This document shows, one piece after another, positions 8,744 to 17,902 of a stretch of 55,787 bases of DNA. A model generated the notes under the pieces. It had not been told where the DNA came from and made no database searches. It worked only from the letters and a program-made list of their open reading frames with translations. The DNA comes from Deltaproteobacteria bacterium. GTDB taxonomy: Bacteria; Desulfobacterota; Syntrophia; Syntrophales; UBA5619. The stretch covers positions 1-55,787 of the forward strand of contig JAKAFS010000015.1 of NCBI GenBank assembly GCA_021817825.1, in the 5' to 3' direction. The translations under genes and the position numbers were made by a program. Numbering within the stretch: the first letter of the stretch is position 1; every line of letters begins with the position of its first letter.

Positions 8744-8776
8744 GCGCTTCCCCCCTGGCAAGCCGCGGGGAAGCGC
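8744..8776 (-). promoter_or_regulatory. Strong stem-loop between tctC and tctB
   Basis: GCGCTTCCCC (8744-8753) and GGGGAAGCGC (8767-8776) form a perfect 10-bp GC-rich stem with a 13-base loop in the tctC-tctB gap. No T-run follows on either strand. On the minus-strand transcript it would protect the tctC end from 3' exonucleases or partly stop transcription, giving more binding protein than permease. That pattern is known for binding-protein transporters; here it is inferred. Confidence 0.65.
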
Positions 8777-8818
8777 TCGCCGATGGAGCCAGCGCGGGGA
8801 AGACCCTTTAAACAGCGC

Positions 8819-9799
8819 TTAAAGTTCCTTCAATTCCTTGGCGAGCTCCAGCACATAGGTGCGGAAATCCTTTGACCCCGCAAAGGCCGGGAAGGCCCCG
8901 ATCTTGGCCAACTCTTTCGCAATTTCCGGGGTGTCGATGGACGCTTTGACGGCATCCTCAAGCGCCTTGACAATTTCCGGAGGAAGACCCTTAGGGCCGG
9001 CAAATCCCACATGGCCCTGGAAGGTGACGGTTTTCCACCCCTGTTCCACCGTGGTTTTCAGATCCGGGTAACCTGCGTACCGGCGATTTCCGGTGATGGC
9101 GATCAATTTGATCTTGCCGGCGCTGAACATGGGACCCACCGATGTCGTGGAAGCGGACCCGATATCGACGTGGCCTCCGGCCAGCGCGGTCACCAAGTCG
9201 GCTCCGCCGGGATAGGTGACAAACTTCACCTTCGAGACATCGATGCCCTTCTTTTTCAGCGCATCCTTCAACTGCCCGACAGGCCCGTCGGCGCCGGCCG
9301 TGCCGCCGAGCCAACCCCACTTGACCTCTCCCGGATTGGCCTTGATCGCGGCCGCCACGTCATCCAGCGATTTCCAGGGCACGCCGGCGCGGGTCGCAAA
9401 GACCCAGGGAAATTCAGCGATCTTGGCGATGTAAGTACGGTCTTCAATCTTGAAGGGCACCCCTTTGCCCCAGGCGGCCGGCACCGCATTGCTGCCGTCG
9501 GCATCGGCGAGCAGGGTGTAGCCGTTGGGCGCCGCATCCAGGGCCTCGACGGTTCCCGGGATGCCTTTGCCGCCGGGTTTGGCGGTGACGTTGACGCTGA
9601 CGCCCCACTTGTCCTGCAATATCTTCGCCCCTACCCTGGCCACCATGTCCGTGCTGCCGCCGACCGACCAGGGGACGATCACGGTAATGGGCTTGCTGGG
9701 ATACTTCGCCTGCGCCATTGCGGCGGGCGCAGCCAAGAAAACCGTAAGAACAGGGACGATAGCCAACAGGGAAATGAACAATCCGAATTTCTTTTTCAT
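8819..9799 (-). CDS. tctC: Periplasmic tricarboxylate-binding protein TctC family
   Basis: The 326-residue TctC/Bug-family solute-binding protein has a clear Sec signal peptide (residues 1-29, ending APAAMAQA). Mature family features are present: YPSKPITVIVPWSVGGSTDMVAR at its start, the GKGIPGTVEALDAAPNGYTL region, and KFVTYPGGADLVTALAGGHVD in the second lobe. AGGAGG lies eight bases before the ATG. It is first in the tctCBA operon and delivers the ligand to TctAB. Bug proteins bind a range of carboxylates, so citrate is only one option. Confidence 0.92.
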   Translation of the reverse strand: MKKKFGLFISLLAIVPVLTVFLAAPAAMAQAKYPSKPITVIVPWSVGGSTDMVARVGAKILQDKWGVSVNVTAKPGGKGIPGTVEALDAAPNGYTLLADADGSNAVPAAWGKGVPFKIEDRTYIAKIAEFPWVFATRAGVPWKSLDDVAAAIKANPGEVKWGWLGGTAGADGPVGQLKDALKKKGIDVSKVKFVTYPGGADLVTALAGGHVDIGSASTTSVGPMFSAGKIKLIAITGNRRYAGYPDLKTTVEQGWKTVTFQGHVGFAGPKGLPPEIVKALEDAVKASIDTPEIAKELAKIGAFPAFAGSKDFRTYVLELAKELKEL

Positions 9800-10186
9800 A
9801 CGAACGCCTCCTCATTTGATTGTTTTCTAATCTCCCGCCCTCTGTTGAGGGACGCATTTGCCCAAATGCTCAATGGAAAAAATAAGGAATCTTTCAAGAA
9901 GTCGTAAAATTCGTCGTCAGAGGGTTCGCTGCTAAATCGCTTCAAGAGTTTCACCCGTCAAATGAATTTTGCGGCGAAATCAACGGCAATATTGTCATGG
10001 AACAGCTACGAGCCAGGTAAGGGAAAATCGTGCGCGAGACCCATTTGCAAGGATTCAGACTCTTTTAAGACACGTCCCTGCGGTCCTGCTTTGCGGCTTA
10101 ACGCTACGGAATATATCTCCAGTTGTCAAGACCGCAGATTTGCTTTCCTGATAGGGAAAATGAGGGTCGGCAATGTTTACCCGCCG
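9800..10186. other. Region between ppnP and tctC
   Basis: About 390 bases without a supported gene. It must hold the promoter of the tctCBA operon, which reads leftward from its left side. I could not find a -35/-10 pair or a sigma54 element good enough to name. No repeat or RNA structure stands out. Confidence 0.4.
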
Positions 10187-10498
10187 TTAGGGATGGTAAG
10201 AACAGCAATAATCGGTCAGGCTCTTTACCTGCAAACTGAATTTGGATTGGGCCGGCACTTCGAAGACGTCCCCTTCTTTCACGGTCACCCAGCCCGCGCC
10301 GCCGGGCAGCAGAACGTCGAGTTCGCCGGCGAGGATCTCCATCACCTCTCGCTCGGCCGTGCCGAATTCATAGTCGCCGGGAAACATGATGCCCAGCGTT
10401 TTTTTTGAACCATCGGGAAAAAGGACCGTTCGGCTGGTCACCTTGCCGTCGAAGTAGACATTTGCTTTTTTGATCACCGTCACATTTTTAAAATCCAT
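10187..10498 (-). CDS. ppnP: Pyrimidine/purine nucleoside phosphorylase PpnP
   Basis: A 103-residue single-domain cupin of the PpnP (YaiE, DUF1255) family, which cleaves several nucleosides with phosphate to give free base and pentose-1-phosphate. Family features: [20 protein letters not shown] near the start, [20 protein letters not shown] in the middle, and a cupin glycine turn. I chose the ATG at 10498 because the family starts there; a longer open frame upstream lacks similarity. It appears to be a single-gene unit. Confidence 0.88.
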   Translation of the reverse strand: MDFKNVTVIKKANVYFDGKVTSRTVLFPDGSKKTLGIMFPGDYEFGTAEREVMEILAGELDVLLPGGAGWVTVKEGDVFEVPAQSKFSLQVKSLTDYCCSYHP

Positions 10499-10860
10499 AT
10501 TCTTATCCTTCCCTGAATGAATCGTCGTGCGCCGATATCGATATCCGGTCTCTGCCGCAAGGCCTTTCGCGGCGGCCGCAGCCCCGAAAGACTTCGTCTC
10601 TTGCGGGTGTCTGTGCATCCCATATTTTACATTTCTTTCCCTGTCAATCCTTTTGAAAAAGAAAGCGCTCAGGCCTTTCCGGGAAAAGACTGCCCAAAGG
10701 GCGCGGGAAGAGCCAGGGATGTGCCCGGCGCCGCGTTTTTCCTTTGCATTTTATGGCGGCCGGGGGTATGAAAACACACTTTCCCCGGCCCGTCCGTCGC
10801 GAAAACCCGGCCGGACGGCGCCGGTGAAACATCAAAATATCAACCCTTTGGAGGTAGACC
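10499..10860. other. Divergent promoter region between ppnP and the YchJ-like gene
   Basis: About 360 bases between divergently transcribed genes. It is rich in CCGG/GGCCGG strings near 10780-10830, but these do not form a good hairpin. I see no gene and no promoter strong enough to claim. Confidence 0.35.
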
Positions 10861-11346
10861 ATGGATTGTCCATGCGGCTCGGGGCAAGCCTACGAGCATT
10901 GTTGTGAAGCGTTCATCAAAGGCGACCGCCTTCCGGAAACGGCGGAGCAGCTCATGCGTTCGCGCTACAGCGCCCATGCCGTCCAGGCGATCCCTTACCT
11001 CTTGGAGACGATCCACCCCGATTTCCGGGGAGACTGGGATGAAGAGGGCGCCCGGACCTGGTCCCAAAGCGCCGTCTGGCAGGGGATGGATGTCGTCGCC
11101 GCCGAAGCGGGCGGTCCCGCCGACGAGCAGGGGATTGTCGAGTTTATCGCCCGCTTTTCCATCAAGGGCGAGGAGATGCAGCATCACGAACGGTCGGTCT
11201 TCGAAAAGATCGCCGGTCGCTGGTATTTCAAGGACGGCGAGATGATGAAGCCCAAGCAGGTCCGCAGAGAGGCGCCCAAGACCGGCAGGAACGACCCCTG
11301 CCCCTGCGGCAGCGGGAAGAAATACAAGAAGTGCTGCGGCGCCTGA
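10861..11346 (+). CDS. SEC-C metal-binding protein, YchJ (UPF0225) family
   Basis: The 161-residue protein has two SEC-C type zinc motifs, one at each end: [13 protein letters not shown] at the start and [13 protein letters not shown] at the end. Between them is the UPF0225/YchJ domain ([23 protein letters not shown] and [11 protein letters not shown]). The family is widespread; its function is unclear, though the SEC-C motif resembles the zinc tail of SecA. GGAGG stands upstream of the ATG. It appears monocistronic. Confidence 0.9.
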   Translation: MDCPCGSGQAYEHCCEAFIKGDRLPETAEQLMRSRYSAHAVQAIPYLLETIHPDFRGDWDEEGARTWSQSAVWQGMDVVAAEAGGPADEQGIVEFIARFSIKGEEMQHHERSVFEKIAGRWYFKDGEMMKPKQVRREAPKTGRNDPCPCGSGKKYKKCCGA

Positions 11347-11708
11347 GACCGGAGTCCGGCGGATCGCCACTCCTGCGAATCGCCGTCGGTCACCTCCAGC
11401 GTGCCGCTCCATAACGAGGACATGCGCCAGCACAGTGCCCCCGAGTCGGCGTGGCCGGCGACGGTTCAGGCGGAAGATAGAGGCACTGACGGCGCAGCAA
11501 CTCCTCAACGATCCCGGAAAGGTCAAGGCGATCCGGACGCGGTTCCGGGAACTGAAGACCAGGGAATGAGCAACGGCGGGGAGCTCAATCGGCGAGCCGC
11601 CCGATAGGTTGCGCCAAGGGGCGCAAGGCGTCCGAGCCATCGGAAGCATCCGCAGGAATTGGTCCGAGAAGCCTTTCCTCATCCGTGCGGATCGGCGACT
11701 GCCGGCGA
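11347..11708. other. Intergenic region with a short protein-like frame
   Basis: No gene is supported. One plus-strand frame ending at the TGA 11567-11569 reads RRKIEALTAQQLLNDPGKV then a basic tail, which looks more protein-like than chance. It has no usable start with a ribosome site, and upstream it becomes Arg-rich and implausible. It may be a remnant. Confidence 0.25.
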
Positions 11709-11733
11709 AGCCCGGTCTCATGGCAACCGGGCT
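11709..11733 (-). terminator. Stem-loop at the end of the diguanylate cyclase gene
   Basis: AGCCCGGT (11709-11716) pairs perfectly with ACCGGGCT (11726-11733) across a 9-base loop. On the minus strand the stem starts at the TAG stop of the REC-GGDEF gene. There is no U-run, so it may act in mRNA stabilisation or Rho-assisted termination. Confidence 0.4.
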
Positions 11734-13564
11734 ATTGACCGGAGGTCCTCGGCAAGCCGTTGAAGCGGTTTTTCCCTTCCTTTTTGCCCTGATAGAGGGC
11801 CTCGTCGGCCTTCTGGATCATTTCTTCCATCGTCAGCCCGTGATCGGGGAAAAAGGCCACCCCGATGCTCACCGTGAGGAGCTTGCACCCCAGGGGCTGC
11901 TCGGCGAGGGCGCACCACTGCGCCAGGCTGCTTTGCAGCCGTTCGGCCACTTGCCCCACATTAACCTGGTCGGCATAGGGCAGTACGACCACGAACTCGT
12001 CCCCGCCATAGCGGGCGGAAAGATCGATTTCCCGGACATTGTCCTTGATCAGCTGCCCCACCTCCTTCAATATGAGGTCGCCGGTCAGATGGCCCAGGTC
12101 GTCGTTGATCTTCTTGAAGTCGTCCAGATCGATGATCATCAGGGCGATGGCATACTTCTGCCGTTCCGCCCTTTTGATTTCCAGCTCCAGGAATTGCTTG
12201 AAGTAGGTCTGGTTATACAGCCCCGTCAGCCCGTCGGAAATCGCCGAACGGATCGCCTCTTCACAATCCTGGCGAAGTTGGTCCAGCAATTGTTTCTTCC
12301 TGATCAGGATCTTCACGCGGGCCCTCAGTTCCCGACCCTGGATCGGCTTGATCAGATAATCGTCGGCCCCCATCTCCATCCCCTGGATCTTATTGTCCAG
12401 ATCGCTCAGGCAGGTGATCAGGACGATCTGCAGGTCGTCGGTCGGGTGTCCTCCCTTCAGTTGCCGGCAGACTTCAAACCCGTCCAGGCCGGGCAGCAGG
12501 ACGTCCAGGAGGAGCAAATCGAACCGTTCCTGACGAAGCTTGGCCAGCGCCTCCTCGCCGCTTTGGACCTGCTCGATGTGATAGGGCTCTTCTCTCAACA
12601 TCGACCGGATCAGCAAGGCATCCCGATCGTCATCTTCGACCAGCAAAATCCGGGGCAAGGGGGCCAGCGCAGCCGAAGAGGCCGCCCGGAGCTGCTCGGC
12701 GGAATTCAGCCTTGACTGGACTCGGGTAAGGAGTTGTTCTTGGCACTTGTTCAGACGGAGCAGGGAATGGATACGGGTCAGGAGCTCGACGTCGTTCACC
12801 GGCTTGTTCAGGAATTCGTCGGCCCCGGCCTCAAGGCCCCGGATCTTGTCTTCCGAATCATCGAGGGCGGTGACCATGACGATGGGAATGGCCGCCGTGG
12901 CCGGGTCGGACTTCAACTGATAACTCACCTCGTAACCGCTCATCCCGGGCATCATGACGTCGAGGAGGATCAGGTCGGGGCGGTCCTGCTTCACCTTTTG
13001 CAAAGCCTCTTCCCCGCGGAAGGCCGGGATGGCCTCATACCGGTCGGCCGGGAGTTTGGCCGAGAGCAGTTTCACGTTCAGGGGATCGTCATCGACGATG
13101 AGGATGCGCTGCCGGCGCAGGAAGGGCGGCCGCATCGCCGTCGCCTCCGGCGGGGATAGCGGCGTCAGATACTGTCGGAGCGTTTCCCCAAAGCTGCGGG
13201 TATCGATCGGTTTGGTGATATACCCGTCGCAACCGGCCGCCAGGGCCTTTTGCTCATCGCCGGTCATGGCAAAGCCGGTCAGCGCCACGATCGGAATATC
13301 CTTGGTCTTCTCCCGGCCTTTGAGGATTTCTGTGGCCGTCAGCCCATCCATGCCGGGAAGTTGAATATCCATCAGGATCAGATCGGGATGCCGATCCTGG
13401 GCCAGTTGCATCCCCTTTTCGGCATCTTCCGCCTCCAGGACCCGATACCCCTCCAGGCGCAAGAGGCTGCGGACCAGCTTCATATTCAGGACGTTGTCTT
13501 CGACCACCAGGATCTTCGCTGCGCTCATGGTACCTTTTGTCTCCGCTTCTATCTGTCTTTTCAC
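11732..13564 (-). CDS. Triple-receiver diguanylate cyclase response regulator
   Basis: A 610-residue cytosolic protein: three CheY-like receiver domains (about residues 15-135, 150-270 and 310-430) then a GGDEF domain (about 445-605). Each receiver has its acidic pocket and phospho-Asp (LMDIQLPGMDG, LLDVMMPGMSG, LLDVLLPGLDG). The active site GGDEF is intact, and the inhibitory-site RxxD (REID) stands five residues before it. It should therefore make c-di-GMP and be product-inhibited. GTG at 13564 overlaps the kinase stop; an ATG at 13528 just before the first receiver (MSAAKILVVEDN) is an equally good start. It follows a histidine kinase in the same operon, its likely phosphodonor. Confidence 0.88.
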   Translation of the reverse strand: MKRQIEAETKGTMSAAKILVVEDNVLNMKLVRSLLRLEGYRVLEAEDAEKGMQLAQDRHPDLILMDIQLPGMDGLTATEILKGREKTKDIPIVALTGFAMTGDEQKALAAGCDGYITKPIDTRSFGETLRQYLTPLSPPEATAMRPPFLRRQRILIVDDDPLNVKLLSAKLPADRYEAIPAFRGEEALQKVKQDRPDLILLDVMMPGMSGYEVSYQLKSDPATAAIPIVMVTALDDSEDKIRGLEAGADEFLNKPVNDVELLTRIHSLLRLNKCQEQLLTRVQSRLNSAEQLRAASSAALAPLPRILLVEDDDRDALLIRSMLREEPYHIEQVQSGEEALAKLRQERFDLLLLDVLLPGLDGFEVCRQLKGGHPTDDLQIVLITCLSDLDNKIQGMEMGADDYLIKPIQGRELRARVKILIRKKQLLDQLRQDCEEAIRSAISDGLTGLYNQTYFKQFLELEIKRAERQKYAIALMIIDLDDFKKINDDLGHLTGDLILKEVGQLIKDNVREIDLSARYGGDEFVVVLPYADQVNVGQVAERLQSSLAQWCALAEQPLGCKLLTVSIGVAFFPDHGLTMEEMIQKADEALYQGKKEGKNRFNGLPRTSGQ

Positions 13565-14964
13565 GGAACGGACGTCCGCCTCTGGGCCGCAGTTTCCGAC
13601 CGCAGGGGAAGCACAAAATGAAAACGGCTCCCCTTCCCCTCCCCTTCGCTTTCGGCCCAGATCCGTCCGTCATGGAGCTCGACGAAACGCTTGGTTAGCG
13701 CGAGCCCCAGTCCGGTCCCCTGGAATTTGCGGCTCACCGAATTGTCCCCCTGCTCGAAGGGAAGAAAGATCCGCTCCAGATCCTCCGCCTTGACCCCTAG
13801 CCCCGTATCGCTGATGCTGAACATCAGCCCCGACGTCCCGGGGGCTGCACCCTCTTCCAGAGCGACCCGCAACAATACCGTTCCCCCGTCGGGGGTGAAC
13901 TTCACGGCGTTGGAAAGCAGGTTGTAGAGGATCTGCTTCAGCTTCCGTTCGTCGGCCAGGAAGGTCTCCGGCCCCTCCGCGATCTCCTTCGAGATCGTGA
14001 TCCGGTGCTTCAGGGCCTTTTGCTTGACCATCATCAGGCTGTTATCGAGCATGGGGCGCAGGTGGACGGTGGACAACGTCAGATCCATCTTGCCCGCCTC
14101 GACCTTGGAGATATCCAGAATGTCGTTGATCAGTTCCAGAAGGTGCCGGCTGCTCCGCAGCGCATCGGCAAGAAACTCCTCCTGCTGCTCGTTCAGGGGC
14201 CCGAATTTTTTGTCCACCACGAGTTCCGTGAATCCGATGATGTGATTCAAGGGGGTCCGCAATTCGTGGCTCATGTTGGCCAGAAATTCGGACTTGGTCC
14301 GGCTGGCGGTCCTGGCCTGTTCCGCCAGGGTAATGGCCTGCTCCGCGCTCTCCTGAAGCGCCAGGGTGCGCTCTTTCACCTGTTCTTCGAGGGACTGCTG
14401 GTAGGCGATGATCTCCCCCTCCAACCGGGAAACCACCTGGAGCGGAATTCGATAGGCAAAAAAGGCCAGGCCGATCCCGAGCCCCCCGCAGATCAGCAGC
14501 GCCAGGAGGCTGGACAGGACGATGCGGCGACCGGAAACGGTAATCGCCACGGCCCCGATCTTCTGGTTGTTGAACAGGATGGGGACCGATTCTCCGGTAA
14601 TGGGATAATCGCGCCACCGAACCACCGCCTGGGTTTCCAGGCTGTATTGGCGGATTTCCCGGTTCTGCTCGTCGAAGAGACAGATCTTCAGGATGGCCTT
14701 ATGGGGCACGAATTCGGCAACCATCTGCGCGTACTTCGTCGCCTGGTATTTCCAGAGCTGCGGGGCCTGGGAGACCATTCTTTTCATGTGGTCGGCCAGT
14801 ACCCGGGCATTGACCGTCGCCTCATTCCTGGCATGGGACTTTTCCAATTGATAATAACTGTAGGGGATAACGAGCGTAATCAGAAACCCGATCGCCAGGG
14901 CCAGGGGAAGCAACTTCCTGGACAGCGCTTTGGAAAGCTTTTCCTGTTTGGTTGCCGTCGTCAC
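13561..14964 (-). CDS. Membrane sensor histidine kinase
   Basis: This 467-residue kinase has TM helices at about residues 17-36 and 149-171 enclosing a roughly 110-residue extracytoplasmic domain. A linker coiled coil, HisKA (His233 in MSHELRTPLN) and a HATPase domain with DTGLGV and GTGLGLALTKRF follow. It has no receiver of its own, but the next gene supplies three. It starts 10 bases downstream of a secreted binding-protein gene, which suggests that protein feeds ligand information to the periplasmic domain. The signal is unknown. Confidence 0.9.
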   Translation of the reverse strand: MTTATKQEKLSKALSRKLLPLALAIGFLITLVIPYSYYQLEKSHARNEATVNARVLADHMKRMVSQAPQLWKYQATKYAQMVAEFVPHKAILKICLFDEQNREIRQYSLETQAVVRWRDYPITGESVPILFNNQKIGAVAITVSGRRIVLSSLLALLICGGLGIGLAFFAYRIPLQVVSRLEGEIIAYQQSLEEQVKERTLALQESAEQAITLAEQARTASRTKSEFLANMSHELRTPLNHIIGFTELVVDKKFGPLNEQQEEFLADALRSSRHLLELINDILDISKVEAGKMDLTLSTVHLRPMLDNSLMMVKQKALKHRITISKEIAEGPETFLADERKLKQILYNLLSNAVKFTPDGGTVLLRVALEEGAAPGTSGLMFSISDTGLGVKAEDLERIFLPFEQGDNSVSRKFQGTGLGLALTKRFVELHDGRIWAESEGEGKGSRFHFVLPLRSETAAQRRTSVP

Positions 14965-14974
14965 AAAAAGGCCT

Positions 14975-15814
14975 TTATTTCAGTGGAAGATAGCCGTTTG
15001 CCTTCAGGATCTTACGCCCCGCCGCAGAGCCGACAAAATCGAGAAACGCCTTTCCCTCCTTCGCCAGCCCTTGTTGGCGATAGAGGAAGCTGAGTTCCCG
15101 CACCAGGGGATAGCGGCCCTTTTGGAGATTCTCGGGACTGGGGAGACGCCCGTCGAGTTTCAAGGGCTTGATGCGCAGCCCCTCGGCCTTGATCATGCCG
15201 AGATCCGATACGCCGATGGCGTGGGGGGTCTTGGCGATGGCCTCGTTGGCCTCCTGGTCGGTGAAGTGGATCGTCCAGCGGTTGGCCGCCAGGCTCTCCA
15301 GGTAGACCTCCTGGAACCCGGGAATCTTCTCCCTGAGAACAAGAAAGCCGCTGTCCGTCTTTTCCCTCGCCAGGACGATGATCTGCTGGCCGTCCTTCCA
15401 GCGGAACTTGGTCCCCTTGAAAATATCGATCAGCTCCGCGGAGGTGACGCCCTCCTCCTTGACCGTCGGATGGGCGGCGATCACGATTCCCACCTGCGCG
15501 CAGGGTTTGACCGTCAGACCCAGCGCCAATTCGTCCTTCTGGAGGGGCCGGGAGAGCAGGCCCAGGGTGATGGCGTTTTCGGCCACGGCCTTGACAGCGC
15601 CCTTGGAGCCGATGCTGCCGGGAACGGCAATGGTCACGCCGGGGTTTTTCTTCATGAAGGCCTGGGCCAAAAGTCGGGTGATCCCCAGATTGGCCCCCGA
15701 CCCGGCCGCCGTCAGGAGCACCGGTTCGGCAACCGTCTTCGCCCCGGCCGCCGTCGAAAGCAAGGCCATCGCGACAAGGGCGGACAAAAGCGCAAGAAAA
15801 AGGGTTCTTTTCAT
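14975..15814 (-). CDS. PstS-like periplasmic substrate-binding protein (kinase-linked)
   Basis: A 279-residue exported protein with a Sec signal peptide (residues 1-24) and a PBP-like fold related to phosphate-binding PstS. A glycine-rich anion-binding-type stretch is visible (LLTAAGSGANLGITRLLAQ), then GSIGSKGAVKAVAENAITLG. No permease or ATPase gene is nearby. Instead it is first in an operon with a histidine kinase 10 bases downstream and a diguanylate cyclase. A sensory co-receptor role is therefore more likely than transport. The ligand could be phosphate, another oxyanion or a small acid. GGAG stands five bases before the ATG. Confidence 0.8.
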   Translation of the reverse strand: MKRTLFLALLSALVAMALLSTAAGAKTVAEPVLLTAAGSGANLGITRLLAQAFMKKNPGVTIAVPGSIGSKGAVKAVAENAITLGLLSRPLQKDELALGLTVKPCAQVGIVIAAHPTVKEEGVTSAELIDIFKGTKFRWKDGQQIIVLAREKTDSGFLVLREKIPGFQEVYLESLAANRWTIHFTDQEANEAIAKTPHAIGVSDLGMIKAEGLRIKPLKLDGRLPSPENLQKGRYPLVRELSFLYRQQGLAKEGKAFLDFVGSAAGRKILKANGYLPLK

Positions 15815-15920
15815 CGTTTCTCCGTGAAAACAATGGATTTGGACAAAAAGCCGTTGCTATGTATCAAATGATTTCGGCCGATTCAATCTCTATTCCGCGG
15901 CAGTCAGCGGCCGGAGCGGC

Positions 15921-16595
15921 CTACCGGATCTTGTTTTGGATCTGCGATCGTTCCAAATCGAAAATCTTCCTGGCAAGCACGTTCTCCCTGGCCGCCTGGT
16001 TGCCGAGGAAGCGGAAGGAGGCGAATTGCTGCCGCCCGTTGTTGCCGCAGGCGGTCTGCGGCGACCATACCCGGACCACCTTGCTCTCCACATCGAAGGA
16101 CCGGCCGTCCACCGCGATGGTCAGCTTGACCGTATCGCCGGGATTGAGGGTGACCTCGTTTATCAGACGGACGCAGGCGCCCCCCTCGGAGATATCGACG
16201 ATCACGACCCGGGTCGCCTTCAGCAGGATCTCCAAACCCGCATCGGTCGAGGGCTTGATGCGGAAGTTCTCTCTCAGGTTGCAGGTTTCGGGGTCGGACT
16301 CCCTTTCGAAGACCAGGGCGGGAACGCGCTCGGACGGGGACCGTTCGTGATCGACAAGCCCTCTCAGCCGCCCCTCGAATCCGCAGCGGAGGGGAATGTC
16401 TCCGCTTTTGTCCAGGTAGGTCAAGCGCAACCGTTTTCCAAAAAGGGCTTTCGCTAAAGGCGGCGTCGTCTGGGAAAGGACGATGTGCTTGTCCGACACC
16501 GAATAGGCAATGGCTTGAATCCCGGCGGACCGGTTCGTCCAATCATCGCCGTCAAAAAGGAGTTCTACGAGTGTTCCAGGTTCGATGCTCACCAT
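15921..16595 (-). CDS. PilZ-domain c-di-GMP receptor
   Basis: A 224-residue protein with an N-terminal YcgR-N-like beta domain and a C-terminal PilZ domain. The c-di-GMP binding elements are present: RENFR (RxxxR) and, about 30 residues later, DISEGG ([D/N]xSxxG). I chose the ATG at 16595 because GGAGG stands eight bases upstream; the frame is open further but without similarity. It lies just upstream of, and in the same direction as, the binding protein/kinase/diguanylate cyclase unit, with a gap of about 105 bases. It may thus read the c-di-GMP made by that operon. Confidence 0.85.
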   Translation of the reverse strand: MVSIEPGTLVELLFDGDDWTNRSAGIQAIAYSVSDKHIVLSQTTPPLAKALFGKRLRLTYLDKSGDIPLRCGFEGRLRGLVDHERSPSERVPALVFERESDPETCNLRENFRIKPSTDAGLEILLKATRVVIVDISEGGACVRLINEVTLNPGDTVKLTIAVDGRSFDVESKVVRVWSPQTACGNNGRQQFASFRFLGNQAARENVLARKIFDLERSQIQNKIR

Positions 16596-16785
16596 ACGCG
16601 GGGCCTCCAGCCATCGACATGGGTCCAAGGTCGAACTGTGGCGGTCACTAGCACACTTTTTCGCCCTTGGCAATGGGCTGCTTTTGCCTGCCGGGCAAAT
16701 CCCTGCCCCTTTCCCGTCCTTGCTTTCGGGCGGCCTTTTCATTATGGTGGCTGCATCTCAGAGGAATAAACGGAGTTCCGAATCG

Positions 16786-17886
16786 ATGGAAGACGCAACG
16801 GCCCTGGCGGGCCTGTTTCAAAAACGGCTGCTCGCCTGGTATGATCGGGAGGCAAGGCGCCTGCCCTGGCGGGAGACGCGCGATCCCTACCGGATTTGGG
16901 TCTCGGAGATCATGCTCCAGCAGACCCAGGTCAAGACCGTGGAAGCCTACTATACACGGTTCCTCGCGAGCTTCCCCACAGTGGAGGCTCTCGCGCAGGC
17001 CGCCCCGGACGAGGTGATGAAGGCCTGGGAGGGGCTGGGTTATTACAGCCGGGCGCGCCATCTCCACCGGGCCGCCCGGGAGGTCGTCGTCCGCTTCCAG
17101 GGACGCCTCCCCGCAACCGCGGAGGCATTGCTTTCCCTTCCCGGCATCGGGCGCTACACGGCCGGCGCCATCCTGAGCATCGCCTTCGGAAAACGCGCCG
17201 CCGTCCTCGACGGGAACGTGATCCGCGTCCTGTCCCGATTCTTCCGCGTAACCGACGATGTTCGCCTGCCTGCCACACAGGAGGGTCTCTGGCAGTTGGC
17301 CGAAGGACTTCTCCCCCGTGGCCGCCTGCGGGATTACAATCAGGCCCTGATGGAGCTCGGCGCCCTCGTCTGCCGCGTCCGAAACCCCCTCTGCCCCGCA
17401 TGTCCCCTGTCCGAGCGGTGCGAGGCGAGCCGGCTTTCCCTTCAGGGTGAACTGCCCGTCAAATCGCCGCGCAAGCCCGTTCCCCATTACCAGGTGACCG
17501 CCGCCGTCATCCGGCGGGGCGACCAGCTGCTGATCACCCGGCGGCCGCCGAAGGGGCTTCTGGGAGGGCTCTGGGAGTTTCCCGGGGGAAAGCGGGAACC
17601 GGGAGAAACGCTGGAGGATTGCCTGAAAAGAGAGATCCGCGAGGAGTTGGGCATCGCGATCTCAGTGGGGCCGCACCTGATCTCGGTGGAGCACGCCTAT
17701 ACCCACTTTCGGATCACGCTCCACGCCTTCGAGTGCCGGTCCCGGGGGGGACGCATCCGGCTGCTCGGCATCGACGATTACCGGTGGATCCTGCCCCGGG
17801 AACTCGACGCCTTTGCCCTGCCCGCCGCCGACCACAAGATCGTCGCCCTCCTACAGGCCCGGGACGGCGCAAAGGCCGCGGGTTAA
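16786..17886 (+). CDS. mutY: A/G-specific adenine glycosylase MutY
   Basis: The 366-residue base-excision repair enzyme removes A opposite 8-oxoG. In order: HhH-GPD domain with the catalytic Glu in SEIMLQQTQ (about residue 41), helix-hairpin-helix LLSLPGIGRYTAGAI, catalytic Asp in AVLDGNVIRV (about 141), an iron-sulfur loop spaced C-x6-C-x2-C-x5-C (CRVRNPLCPACPLSERC), and a C-terminal Nudix-like domain (residues 230-360, with GGLWEFPGGKREPGETLED) that reads 8-oxoG. I chose the ATG at 16786 for its CGGAG site and family fit; the frame opens earlier. It is divergent from the PilZ gene and convergent with the HPt gene. Confidence 0.95.
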   Translation: MEDATALAGLFQKRLLAWYDREARRLPWRETRDPYRIWVSEIMLQQTQVKTVEAYYTRFLASFPTVEALAQAAPDEVMKAWEGLGYYSRARHLHRAAREVVVRFQGRLPATAEALLSLPGIGRYTAGAILSIAFGKRAAVLDGNVIRVLSRFFRVTDDVRLPATQEGLWQLAEGLLPRGRLRDYNQALMELGALVCRVRNPLCPACPLSERCEASRLSLQGELPVKSPRKPVPHYQVTAAVIRRGDQLLITRRPPKGLLGGLWEFPGGKREPGETLEDCLKREIREELGIAISVGPHLISVEHAYTHFRITLHAFECRSRGGRIRLLGIDDYRWILPRELDAFALPAADHKIVALLQARDGAKAAG

Positions 17887-17902
17887 GCGCTGGATTGGCC
17901 GG

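Noticed and set aside
11426..11569. Small gene after the YchJ-like gene
   Set aside because: The last 33 codons look protein-like but no start codon with a ribosome site exists and the upstream part is implausible.
14975..15814. Phosphate ABC transporter (pst) operon
   Set aside because: No pstC, pstA, pstB or phoU gene is nearby; the neighbours are sensor kinases.
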